From CAZWSE01 sp964636575 (GTDB lineage: Bacteria; Pseudomonadota; Alphaproteobacteria; Rhodobacterales; Rhodobacteraceae), in assembly GCA_964636575.1 (NCBI GenBank), contig CAZWSE010000028.1, positions 1 to 35,592 on the forward strand: DNA of 35,592 nucleotides. Reading direction: 5' to 3'. Positions 24,331 to 32,728 of this stretch are shown in pieces (the first letter of the stretch is position 1; each line of letters starts with the position of its first letter). The notes under the pieces were generated by a model, which was not told the origin of the DNA, searched no databases, and saw only the letters and a program-made list of their open reading frames with translations. Position numbers and translations under genes: made by a program.

Positions 24331-25494
24331 CTACGCACCTAAGGCGCGCAAAAGCTCACGGCTGATGATGTGGCGTTGAATTTCAGACGTACCGTCCCAA
24401 ATGCGTTCAACACGGGCATCGCGCCAGAACCGTTCCAGCGGGTAATCATCCATCAAACCCATGCCGCCATGCACCTGAATAGCCGCATCAGTCACGCGGG
24501 CAAGCATCTCAGACGCGTATAGCTTGGCAGAGGCGATTTCACGGTTGGCAGGCACCCCTTTGTCCAACCGATCAGCGGCAGCAAGGGTCAGCAGATCAGC
24601 GGCGTCGATCTCGGTAATCATATCGGCAATCTGAAAGGACACGCCCTGAAATTTACCGATCTTCTGGCCGAATTGTTCACGGGTGGCGGCGTAGTCCAAA
24701 GCATAGTCAAACACGCGACGGGCACGGCCCACAGACATGGTCGCAACCGTAATGCGGGTCGCATAAAGCCATTCGTTCATGACCGCAAAACCACTGTCGA
24801 CCTCACCCAACACTTGAGCATCGGGCAAACGACAATCGTCAAACTCAAGGATCATATTCTTGTAGCCACGGTGCGAGACAGATTTGTACCCGTCGCGAAT
24901 AGTGAAGCCAGGCGTACCGCGATCAACCAGAAAGGCAGTGATCCGTTTCTTTGGGCCTTTAGGGGTCTGATCCTCACCAGTAGCCAGAAACACGATGATG
25001 AAATCCGCGTGCTCGGCCCCTGAAATGAAGTGCTTGGTGCCGTTGACCACCCAATCACCACCATCACGCACGGCGGCACATTTCATGCCGCGCACATCTG
25101 ATCCGGCACCGGGTTCAGTCATGGCAAGCGCATCCATCCGTTCACCGCGCACGGCAGGCATCAAGTAGCGGTCGATCTGCTCACCTTCGCACGCCATCAA
25201 GATGTTCTGCGGACGGCCAAAGAAATGGTTCAGCGCCATCGACCCACGGCCCAACTCACGCTCTACCAGCGCGAACTCGACATGGGACAGCCCAGCGCAG
25301 CCAACGCTTTCAGGAAAGTTGCAGGCATAGAACCCCAGCTCAATCGTCTTGCGCTTGATTTCTGCCGCGATCTCTTCAGGGACCTCGCCGGTTTGTTCAA
25401 CCAGCTGCTCATGCGGATAGATCTCTTTTTCGACAAAAGACCGGACGGTCTCCGCAATCATCGTGTGTTCTTCGGTCAGGCCATAAATCGTCAT
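24331..25494 (-). CDS. Acyl-CoA dehydrogenase with Asp at the canonical Glu base
   Basis: A 387-aa flavoprotein of the short-chain acyl-CoA dehydrogenase family. It has LAMTEPGAGSDVRGM for flavin and substrate, YATRITVATMSVGRARRVFDYAL, the FGQKIGKFQGVSFQIADM helix, and RFWRDARVERIWDGTSEIQR near the end. The last motif normally reads YEGT(S/A)QIQR, with Glu as the proton-abstracting base; here the residue is Asp367. Other subfamilies place the base elsewhere, so it need not be inactive. It oxidises an acyl-CoA to the enoyl-CoA that the CaiD-like enzyme would hydrate. A CaiA-like role on gamma-butyrobetainyl-CoA is possible. The upstream gap to the first hydroxylase gene is 105 bp. Confidence 0.92.
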   Translation of the reverse strand: MTIYGLTEEHTMIAETVRSFVEKEIYPHEQLVEQTGEVPEEIAAEIKRKTIELGFYACNFPESVGCAGLSHVEFALVERELGRGSMALNHFFGRPQNILMACEGEQIDRYLMPAVRGERMDALAMTEPGAGSDVRGMKCAAVRDGGDWVVNGTKHFISGAEHADFIIVFLATGEDQTPKGPKKRITAFLVDRGTPGFTIRDGYKSVSHRGYKNMILEFDDCRLPDAQVLGEVDSGFAVMNEWLYATRITVATMSVGRARRVFDYALDYAATREQFGQKIGKFQGVSFQIADMITEIDAADLLTLAAADRLDKGVPANREIASAKLYASEMLARVTDAAIQVHGGMGLMDDYPLERFWRDARVERIWDGTSEIQRHIISRELLRALGA

Positions 25495-25599
25495 GGATGC
25501 GCCCTTATCTGGTTTGGAGTGAGAGGAGAAACGGTTAAGTCACGCCTCTGCCCAAACGGCGGGTGCTGGTCCATTGTGTCAGGTCATCGAAGAACTGGG

Positions 25600-26568
25600 T
25601 CATGTGCGTTTACGTGCCTTTAGTCGCTCAGCCAGACGGGCTTTGCCTTGGGCAGTACCATCGTGCCAGCTACCGAATAGAATGTCCCATGGAACGTCAA
25701 GGTTCCCGTAGTTGCATTCAAAATATCGGTGATGGATCTGGTGGTGAAAGTTGCCCAAGTGCAGGCGCTTTTTGTTACGGAACAGCACGCCTTCAAAACC
25801 GGTATGGGTGGTGATCGCCAAAATCCCGTAGAACGCCAGATGGAAGATGACGTGCACAGGGTGCGTAGCAAAAGCAAAGTGGACAAGGACCGAGCCGAAG
25901 TAGAAAAAGTGCTCGACCGGATGCATCGACAGGCCTGACCATGGGCCGATGTCATTGTTGCGATGGTGCAGCGCATGGAAGCGGTACATAAAATCGGTGT
26001 GCAAAAAACGGTGCATCCAGTAGAAATAGAAGCTTTCCCAAACCGGGATCAGGAAGAAGACAGCGATGAACCAGATCGGGTTCGCATCAAAGGTTGTCGT
26101 CGCCGCGTAACCGTTGGCCATGGACCACCACAGCAAAGCCTCAAACCCCGACCAGATGGTGACGCCAGAGGCGATGGTCCAAAAGATGTTGTCCTTCAAC
26201 TGGCTCGAAAAGGTGAACATGCGCCCGTTGCGTGGAAAAGGGCGCGGGTCGTATTTCAGATCAGTGCCTTGGGCCGCATATTTGTGAAACCACAGATGCA
26301 GTACGCCGGCGATAGCAGTCACTAACAAGGCGTTTCTTAGCCAAATACCCGCAATCCAAGGGCCAGGTATCGCGGCTGTTTCAAGGGTCGGGCTTGCCCA
26401 GTAGAACGACACGACCGACAGGCCAACGATCATCAAATTGATGGTCAAAAAGAACCAGCTGTCAAAGTACCATTTTGCCGTGGCCAGCGGTTCGGGCGGC
26501 CATTGCCAAAGGGGTGAGACAGCAATGGGCGTCTCAGGCACGTGGTTCCATTCCTTGCGCTCACTCAT
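25600..26568 (-). CDS. Sterol desaturase / fatty acid hydroxylase-family membrane protein, copy 1
   Basis: A 322-aa membrane di-iron enzyme. Four or five hydrophobic helices lie at about 38-60, 72-95, 125-150, 165-185 and 222-252. The His clusters that bind two irons are present: HRFLH (186-190), HALHH (198-202) and HHQIHH (275-280), with an extra MHPVEH (215-220). The family hydroxylates or desaturates lipid or alkyl substrates using O2. The similar gene next to it has the same clusters, so the pair arose by duplication. The start overlaps the other copy by 4 nt. The substrate is unknown. Confidence 0.88.
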   Translation of the reverse strand: MSERKEWNHVPETPIAVSPLWQWPPEPLATAKWYFDSWFFLTINLMIVGLSVVSFYWASPTLETAAIPGPWIAGIWLRNALLVTAIAGVLHLWFHKYAAQGTDLKYDPRPFPRNGRMFTFSSQLKDNIFWTIASGVTIWSGFEALLWWSMANGYAATTTFDANPIWFIAVFFLIPVWESFYFYWMHRFLHTDFMYRFHALHHRNNDIGPWSGLSMHPVEHFFYFGSVLVHFAFATHPVHVIFHLAFYGILAITTHTGFEGVLFRNKKRLHLGNFHHQIHHRYFECNYGNLDVPWDILFGSWHDGTAQGKARLAERLKARKRT

Positions 26569-27557
26569 GAATACATCTGCTTTTTATGGGCGCGGGTTTC
26601 TTCGGTCGCTTTGGCGGATCCGTCATGGAAGGTGCCAAACCAGCGGTCCCAAGGCATCTCGACCGTGCCGTAGTTACACTCAAAATAGCGGTGATGCAGT
26701 TGGTGGAAAAAATCACCCAGTTGCGCCTTCTTACTGCCCCCCGCGATCAACCCGTCAAAGCCGGAATGGGAACAGACCGGATGCAGGGTGAAGGTGTAGA
26801 CATGGAACAGAATGTGCATAGGGCTGGTCGGCACAACGAAGTGGATCAACAAAGAACTAAAATACACCGCATGCTCAATCGGGTGCATCGAAATGCCAGA
26901 CCAAGGACCAACATTCACATTGCGATGGTGCAGCGCATGGGCAGCCTTATACAAAACAGGCACATGCAACAGCCGGTGCACCCAATAGAAATGAAAACTG
27001 CCCCACATCGGCATCAACGCGAACCAAAGGACCCACCACACAGGACTTTCAGCAAAACTGGTGGTGGCGGCCCAGCCATTGCCCGCCGCCCAGAACCAAA
27101 GACAGGTGTAAAGCGTGCCAAAGGAAATGCCGCTCGCAAGGCTCCAGAACATGTTATCCAGAACCTGACTGCGGAAGGTAAAAACACCATTGTCCTTAGC
27201 CTGATCGCGGGGGTCATACTTTAGGGTCTTGTCCTGTTTCCTGAACCGGTAAAGCCATAGATGCAGCCCGCCCGCAACGGCAGTATGCGGGATCAAAAAG
27301 CCCAGCCAGATCGCAACGATCCACCCGATACTTAGGGTTGCGGTCGTCTCTAACGCAGGGGCCCAGACCCAAATGGCCAGTGCCGCAATCACCAACGACA
27401 GAGTCGACGTAGACAGAACCAGCCAATAAGCGCGGTACCACTTCAACACGTCTACAGGGCGCGGAGGCCAGTCAAACAAAGGGTTATTTTGAACGGCAGC
27501 GTCAGGCTTGAAATTCCAACGCTCGGCCTCTGGATCATGCGACAGATCAGTTGGCAT
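26565..27557 (-). CDS. Sterol desaturase / fatty acid hydroxylase-family membrane protein, copy 2
   Basis: A 330-aa paralogue of the downstream gene, with the same layout: VHRLLH, AHALHHRNVNVGPWSG, SMHPIEH and FHQLHHRYFECNYG. The two share the C-terminal block up to the DGSAKA/DGTAQGK region. ATG27557 is chosen with AAGGG seven nt upstream, and it overlaps the aldolase stop by 11 nt. Catalysis is by the same di-iron chemistry. Having two tandem copies suggests two successive hydroxylations or a heteromer, which is inference only. Confidence 0.88.
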   Translation of the reverse strand: MPTDLSHDPEAERWNFKPDAAVQNNPLFDWPPRPVDVLKWYRAYWLVLSTSTLSLVIAALAIWVWAPALETTATLSIGWIVAIWLGFLIPHTAVAGGLHLWLYRFRKQDKTLKYDPRDQAKDNGVFTFRSQVLDNMFWSLASGISFGTLYTCLWFWAAGNGWAATTSFAESPVWWVLWFALMPMWGSFHFYWVHRLLHVPVLYKAAHALHHRNVNVGPWSGISMHPIEHAVYFSSLLIHFVVPTSPMHILFHVYTFTLHPVCSHSGFDGLIAGGSKKAQLGDFFHQLHHRYFECNYGTVEMPWDRWFGTFHDGSAKATEETRAHKKQMYS

Positions 27558-28302
27558 AATCGGACCCTTCATCATCCAAAATCGCCTTCAGCTCTTCCAG
27601 ATGCCGGACGTCCTGTTCAGGATAGGCCTCCAGTTCTTGCGCCGTCTTCTCAGCAATCTCGTCTGACAACACACGCAAAGGCTGACCAGTTTGCAAAGCG
27701 CGAATGTAGGTCTCGGCAGCACGCTCAAAGTAATAGAGACGGTTGAACGTATCAGCGACGCTCGACCCGATAATCAAAACACCATGATTGCCCATGATCA
27801 TGACCTTCTTCTTCGGGTCAGTCAGCAAAGCAGCGCAGCGCTCACCTTCGTCCTCAAAGGCAAGCCCACCATAGCCGTCGTCAATGACGTAACGATTGAA
27901 AAAGGTCGCACAGTTCTGATCAATCGGCAGCAATCGACTATCCGCCAAACAGGCAAGAACAGTGGCATGCACAGAATGAACATGCATGACACAACGGGCA
28001 TGCGGACAATGACGATGCACCCCGCCATGCAAACCCCAAGCCGTCGGGTCAGGCGCATCCGGCCCGCTCAGCGTGTCCGGATTGTTCGCATCAATCTCCA
28101 ACATATCGCTGGCTTTGATCCGCGCAAAATGACGCTGATTGGGGTTCATCAAAAACTGGGTACCATCATCGTTCACAGCAAGGCTGAAATGATTGGCAAC
28201 AGCCTCGTGAAAATTCAAACGGGCGGTCCAGCGAAAAGCGGCAGCAAGATCGACACGTTCTTGCCAATGGTCCATGTTCGGTCTGATCTGTGTAACGCTC
28301 AT
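27547..28302 (-). CDS. Class II aldolase/adducin-family protein lacking the catalytic Glu
   Basis: A 251-aa zinc-binding protein of the class II aldolase fold. The zinc His trio is visible in MHVHSVHAT (His107, His109) and MGNHGVLIIG (His172). In fuculose-1-phosphate aldolase a catalytic Glu lies in the SSEWRFH segment. The aligned segment here is PTAWGLH, with Ala88 in the Glu position, as in a wider set of adducin-like proteins of unknown function. Start ATG28302 is set by AAAGGGAG six nt upstream. It could bind a metal ligand or catalyse another lyase reaction. It sits 55 nt after the VOC gene and overlaps the first hydroxylase. Confidence 0.85.
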   Translation of the reverse strand: MSVTQIRPNMDHWQERVDLAAAFRWTARLNFHEAVANHFSLAVNDDGTQFLMNPNQRHFARIKASDMLEIDANNPDTLSGPDAPDPTAWGLHGGVHRHCPHARCVMHVHSVHATVLACLADSRLLPIDQNCATFFNRYVIDDGYGGLAFEDEGERCAALLTDPKKKVMIMGNHGVLIIGSSVADTFNRLYYFERAAETYIRALQTGQPLRVLSDEIAEKTAQELEAYPEQDVRHLEELKAILDDEGSDYAN

Positions 28303-28357
28303 ATCTGTCTCCCTTTGGGTGAACGGTGGCAGCCGATTCCCGACAGCGCTAGCGCAT

Positions 28358-28780
28358 TCACGACAAATGTCGGCTCGGCACCCAAGCATATCCGTTGTCG
28401 CACAAGATATAAGCCTCGCGCAGGCCATGCGGCTTGTCGGACGGCGGCTGCAACACCATGGCGCCATAAGCTTCGGCGCGTTTTGCGGCCTCATCTGGAT
28501 CGGTCTCATAAAGCCTGATCTCAACACCCGCACCACGCGGCGGATTCTCAGGCAAAATTGTCAGCAATGGGTTGGAATGATACGTGCCATCGGAATGGAG
28601 CTGAAACACATGATCCCCATAGGCAATGATCGCAAAATCAGCAGAGGCACGATGGGCTTTCAACTCAAAAACAGACTCTAAAAAGGTGATTTGGGCCAAA
28701 ACGTCTCGGACAAGAATGTTAATGCCAACGCCCTTCAACGACTTCCCGAAATCTTCAGCAGTGACCGTTTCATAATCCAT
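28358..28780 (-). CDS. VOC (glyoxalase/dioxygenase) fold protein
   Basis: A 140-aa protein with the vicinal-oxygen-chelate pattern: a beta-alpha-beta module beginning SLKGVGINILVRDVLAQITFL, a second module around GAGVEIRLYETDPDEAAKRAEAYGAMVL, and the closing REAYILCDNGYAWVPSR. The group includes glyoxalase I and extradiol dioxygenases. Metal ligands are not convincingly conserved by eye, so the activity is uncertain. Start ATG28780 has AAGGGGG seven nt upstream. First gene of the minus-strand run and divergent from adenine deaminase. Confidence 0.75.
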   Translation of the reverse strand: MDYETVTAEDFGKSLKGVGINILVRDVLAQITFLESVFELKAHRASADFAIIAYGDHVFQLHSDGTYHSNPLLTILPENPPRGAGVEIRLYETDPDEAAKRAEAYGAMVLQPPSDKPHGLREAYILCDNGYAWVPSRHLS

Positions 28781-28839
28781 GATGATGCCCCCTTTGATTG
28801 GCAACTTGATCGCGCGCAGTTCCCGTGTCAACGTGGGAC

Positions 28840-30636
28840 ATGAGCATTCCAACTTTTCCAAGCTGGGCCGATGTGGCCCCCACTCTGGTCTCGGTCGCAG
28901 CAGGCCGGACCCCCGCAGATACTGTTGTCAAAGGCGGGGTCTGGGTCAACGTGCACAGCCGCGAATGTCTGCCAGACCACGACATCGCCATTGCAAAAGG
29001 GCGCATCGCCTGCGTCGCACCCGATCTGTCTTACTGCATCGGCGACGATACCGAAGTGATCGAAGCACAGGGCCGCTACATGATCCCTGGCCTATGTGAC
29101 GGACACATGCACATTGAAAGCGGCATGCTGACACCCGCTGAATTCGCCCGCGCAGTGATACCACATGGCACCACAACCATGTTCACCGACCCCCACGAAA
29201 TCGCCAATGTGCTCGGATTGGACGGTGTGCGCATGATGCACGACGAAGCACTGATGCAGCCCATCAATATCTTCACGCAAATGCCGTCCTGCGCGCCATC
29301 TGCTCCGGGGCTGGAAACAACAGGGATGGAAATCTCGCCCGAAGACGTGGCGCAAGCGATGGACTGGCCCGGCATCATAGGCTTGGGCGAGATGATGAAT
29401 TTCCCCGGCGTGATCGCAGGTGACGACAAGATGCTTGCCGAAATCGCAGCAACGCAAAAGGCAGGGAAAACCGTCGGCGGGCACTATGCCTCGCCGGTTC
29501 TGGGGCCTGATTTCGCGGCCTATGCGGCAGGCGGGCCGGCAGATGACCACGAAGGCACATGTGAGGCCGACGCAATCCACCGCGTGCGCCAAGGCATGCG
29601 ATCCATGATGCGGCTCGGCTCGGCATGGTATGACGTCGAAAGTCAGATCACAGCGATCACGGAAAAAGGGCTGGACCCACGCAACTTCATCCTCTGCACA
29701 GATGATTGCCACTCAGGCACCTTGGTCAACGACGGGCACATGAACCGCGTGGTGCGCCACGCAATAGACTGCGGTTGTGACCCCCTGATCGCGCTGCAAA
29801 TGGCAACGATCAACACAGCAACACACTTTGGGCTGGAACGGGAACTGGGGTCCATCACACCGGGACGACGGGCAGACATCATCCTGACGTCCGATCTCAG
29901 AACACTGCCTATCGAACAGGTCATCGCACGGGGCAAAATAGTCTCTAACAAAGGGGAATGCGTGGCAGATTGCCCGCACCTCGACTGGCCTGATGCGGCG
30001 AAGAACACCGTGCATCTGGGCCACAGCCTGACGGACACAGACTTTGAAATCACAGCACCAAAAGGTAAAAACACAGTCACCGCAAACGTCATCGGCGTGG
30101 TCGAAAACCAAGCGCCCACAAAGGCGCTCACCCGCGACCTGCCGGTCACAGACGGGCTGGTCGAAGGCACAGGCGACACCTGCCAGATTGCGCTGGTCGA
30201 ACGGCACAGGGGCACAGGCGGGGTGGTCAATGCCTTCGTGGCGGGCTTTGGATATGACGGGCCGATGGCGATGGCCTCTACGGTTGCGCACGACAGCCAC
30301 CACATGATCGTCGTCGGCACAGACCGGGCCAACATGGCACTGGCGGCCAACCGGCTGGCAGAGGTCGGCGGCGGGATCACGATCTTCAAAGACGGGGCTG
30401 AACAGGCCTTGGTCGAACTGCCCATCGCTGGGCTTATGTCGAATGAACCCGCATCAAAGGTCGCAGCCAAGGCAGACGATATGATGCAAGCCATGAAAGA
30501 CTGCGGATGCACCCTAAACAACGCTTACATGCAACATTCACTGTTGGCGCTTGTGGTGATCCCCGAATTGCGTATTTCTGACCTTGGGCTGGTGGATGTA
30601 CGGACGTTTGAATTGACGGACGTCATACAGACGTAG
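28840..30636 (+). CDS. ade: Adenine deaminase
   Basis: Converts adenine to hypoxanthine and ammonia. The 598-aa amidohydrolase has the metal-binding PGLCDGHMHIESGML motif, GTTTMFTDPHEIANVLG, GGHYASPVLGPDFAAYAAGG, the CTDDCHSGTLVNDGHM block, and a C-terminal domain with GTDRANMALAANRLAEVGGG. This is the bacterial Ade type rather than the adenosine-deaminase fold. ATG28840 is preferred; an in-frame GTG at 28825 is an alternative, and neither has a strong Shine-Dalgarno. AMP nucleosidase follows after 64 bp, suggesting a purine unit. Confidence 0.94.
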   Translation: MSIPTFPSWADVAPTLVSVAAGRTPADTVVKGGVWVNVHSRECLPDHDIAIAKGRIACVAPDLSYCIGDDTEVIEAQGRYMIPGLCDGHMHIESGMLTPAEFARAVIPHGTTTMFTDPHEIANVLGLDGVRMMHDEALMQPINIFTQMPSCAPSAPGLETTGMEISPEDVAQAMDWPGIIGLGEMMNFPGVIAGDDKMLAEIAATQKAGKTVGGHYASPVLGPDFAAYAAGGPADDHEGTCEADAIHRVRQGMRSMMRLGSAWYDVESQITAITEKGLDPRNFILCTDDCHSGTLVNDGHMNRVVRHAIDCGCDPLIALQMATINTATHFGLERELGSITPGRRADIILTSDLRTLPIEQVIARGKIVSNKGECVADCPHLDWPDAAKNTVHLGHSLTDTDFEITAPKGKNTVTANVIGVVENQAPTKALTRDLPVTDGLVEGTGDTCQIALVERHRGTGGVVNAFVAGFGYDGPMAMASTVAHDSHHMIVVGTDRANMALAANRLAEVGGGITIFKDGAEQALVELPIAGLMSNEPASKVAAKADDMMQAMKDCGCTLNNAYMQHSLLALVVIPELRISDLGLVDVRTFELTDVIQT

Positions 30637-30700
30637 GCAGACACACCTTAGACCACAAACCGGCCATAAGGCCCGCATTAGAGACTGGTAACACCTTCAA

Positions 30701-32170
30701 ATGACCAAAACGACAGTCCTGACCCCCGACCATCCACCGCATGAACTGTTCACAGACGCGTCCAAAGCCGTAGAACGGCTGATCGGGCTCTATGCAGAAG
30801 CCACTCGGTTTCTGTGCCAGCAATTCAGCGATGCGATGACAGACCGCGTGCCGACAACGCGGATCAGGGCATTCTATCCCGAAATCAGGCTCACCACGAC
30901 AAGCTACGCGCGGGTGGATACACGACTATCATTCGGGCACGTCGCGGAACCGGGGGTCTATGCAACAACGATCACACGGCCGGACCTGTTCGAGCATTAC
31001 CTGATCCAGCAAATCGACCTGCTCATGGAAAACCACGGGGTGCCGGTCAGCATCGGGGTCTCTGAAACAGCGATTCCGGTTCACTTTGCAGTGGCCAACG
31101 ACGCCAGCATCACGGTGCCGCAAGAAGGGGCTTCAGATTTCATCCTGCGCGATGTCTTTGATGTGCCCGATCTGGCGACTACAAACGATGACATCGTGAA
31201 CGGCACCTTCGTGCCAACAAATGAGACACACCCTCTGGCGCCCTTCACAGCGCAACGGGTCGACTATTCACTGGCGCGGCTGAAGCACTACACAGCGACG
31301 GACCCGACGCATTTTCAGAACCACGTTTTGTTCACAAACTACCAATTCTACGTATCCGAATTCGAAACCTACGCGCGCAGCCAACTGGCCGACCCGAACA
31401 GCGGATACACCAGCTTTGTCAGCACTGGCGACATCGAGATCACGGATGCAGATACGCCCATTCCGGACACCGTAAAAATACCGCAGATGCCGACCTATCA
31501 CTTGAAGCGGGAAGACGGGTCTGGGATCACGCTTGTGAACATCGGGGTCGGGCCGTCGAACGCGAAAACAGCGACCGATCACATCGCGGTCTTGCGGCCG
31601 CATGCATGGCTGATGGTCGGACACTGTGCAGGGCTCAGACATTCGCAGGCCTTGGGGGATTTCGTGCTCGCCCACGCCTATCTGCGCGAAGACCATGTAC
31701 TCGATGATGACCTGCCGGTGTGGGTGCCAATCCCGGCCTTGGCAGAAATCCAAATCGCGCTCGAAGCGGCGGTAGCAGAAGTGACGCAGCTCAAAGGGTA
31801 TGAACTCAAACGGCTGATGCGGACAGGCACAGTGGCAACGATCGACAACCGGAACTGGGAACTGCGCGATCAGGACGGACCGGTGCAGCGGCTGTCGCAG
31901 TCGCGGGCGGTCGCACTGGACATGGAAAGTGCGACAATCGCAGCCAACGGGTACAGATTTCGGGTGCCCTACGGCACGCTGCTTTGCGTCTCCGACAAGC
32001 CACTGCACGGCGAACTCAAGCTGCCGGGGATGGCGTCGGACTTCTACACAAGCCAGGTCGCGCGCCATCTGATGATCGGAATTCGGGCCATGGAACAGCT
32101 TCGAAGCATGCCGCTGGAACGGCTGCACAGCCGGAAATTGCGCTCCTTTGACGAGACAGCCTTCCTCTGA
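30701..32170 (+). CDS. amn: AMP nucleosidase
   Basis: Cleaves AMP to adenine and ribose 5-phosphate. The 489-aa protein has an N-terminal regulatory domain and a C-terminal nucleoside-phosphorylase-like catalytic domain. The latter is seen in VNIGVGPSNAKTATDHIAVL, HAWLMVGHCAGLRHSQALGD, AVALDMESATIAANG and LLCVSDKPLHGELKL. The RBS is weak. The product is the substrate of the adenine deaminase encoded just upstream in the same direction. The last codons are followed by a palindrome near the HU promoter. Confidence 0.95.
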   Translation: MTKTTVLTPDHPPHELFTDASKAVERLIGLYAEATRFLCQQFSDAMTDRVPTTRIRAFYPEIRLTTTSYARVDTRLSFGHVAEPGVYATTITRPDLFEHYLIQQIDLLMENHGVPVSIGVSETAIPVHFAVANDASITVPQEGASDFILRDVFDVPDLATTNDDIVNGTFVPTNETHPLAPFTAQRVDYSLARLKHYTATDPTHFQNHVLFTNYQFYVSEFETYARSQLADPNSGYTSFVSTGDIEITDADTPIPDTVKIPQMPTYHLKREDGSGITLVNIGVGPSNAKTATDHIAVLRPHAWLMVGHCAGLRHSQALGDFVLAHAYLREDHVLDDDLPVWVPIPALAEIQIALEAAVAEVTQLKGYELKRLMRTGTVATIDNRNWELRDQDGPVQRLSQSRAVALDMESATIAANGYRFRVPYGTLLCVSDKPLHGELKLPGMASDFYTSQVARHLMIGIRAMEQLRSMPLERLHSRKLRSFDETAFL

Positions 32171-32183
32171 GCCCTCGAAATCC

Positions 32184-32196
32184 GCGTGATTCACGC
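32184..32196. promoter_or_regulatory. 13-bp palindrome between amn and the HU gene
   Basis: GCGTGA-T-TCACGC is a perfect 6-1-6 palindrome, followed by six A residues and 14 bp after the amn stop. The lack of a downstream T-run on the plus strand argues against a terminator for amn. It may be an operator in the HU leader. The rest of 32171-32314 shows nothing I can name. Confidence 0.35.
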
Positions 32197-32314
32197 AAAA
32201 AAGTGCAGATTTCCGCAGGAAACACGCCACTACGCATTGTGTTGGCCCACCATATCCCGTTAAATCGCCGCGATGAGGCCCCAAATGTACGGGCAGACGA
32301 AGGAGACCATCAAA

Positions 32315-32602
<288 letters not shown>

Positions 32603-32631
32603 GCCTTTACCCTTTCGAAAATACTCAAAAG

Positions 32632-32656
32632 AGGGTCGCTCAAGGGCGGCCCTTTT
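32632..32656 (+). terminator. Terminator downstream of the HU gene
   Basis: AGGGTCGC (32632-32639) pairs with GCGGCCCT (32646-32653), including one G-T wobble, across a 6-nt loop. TTT follows at 32654-32656. The U-tract is short, so it is moderate. Confidence 0.75.
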
Positions 32657-32728
32657 CGTATATAGAACCCCTTGCTCTCATGGCTGCGTTCAGCAAGAAA
32701 GACAGCACACGAGGTGCAAGGATAGCTC

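Noticed and set aside
32184..32196. Palindrome as an intrinsic terminator of amn
   Set aside because: It is followed by A, not T, on the coding strand.
31268..32284. A 338-codon minus-strand open frame opposite amn
   Set aside because: Shadow of AMP nucleosidase with low-complexity His/Arg-rich translation.
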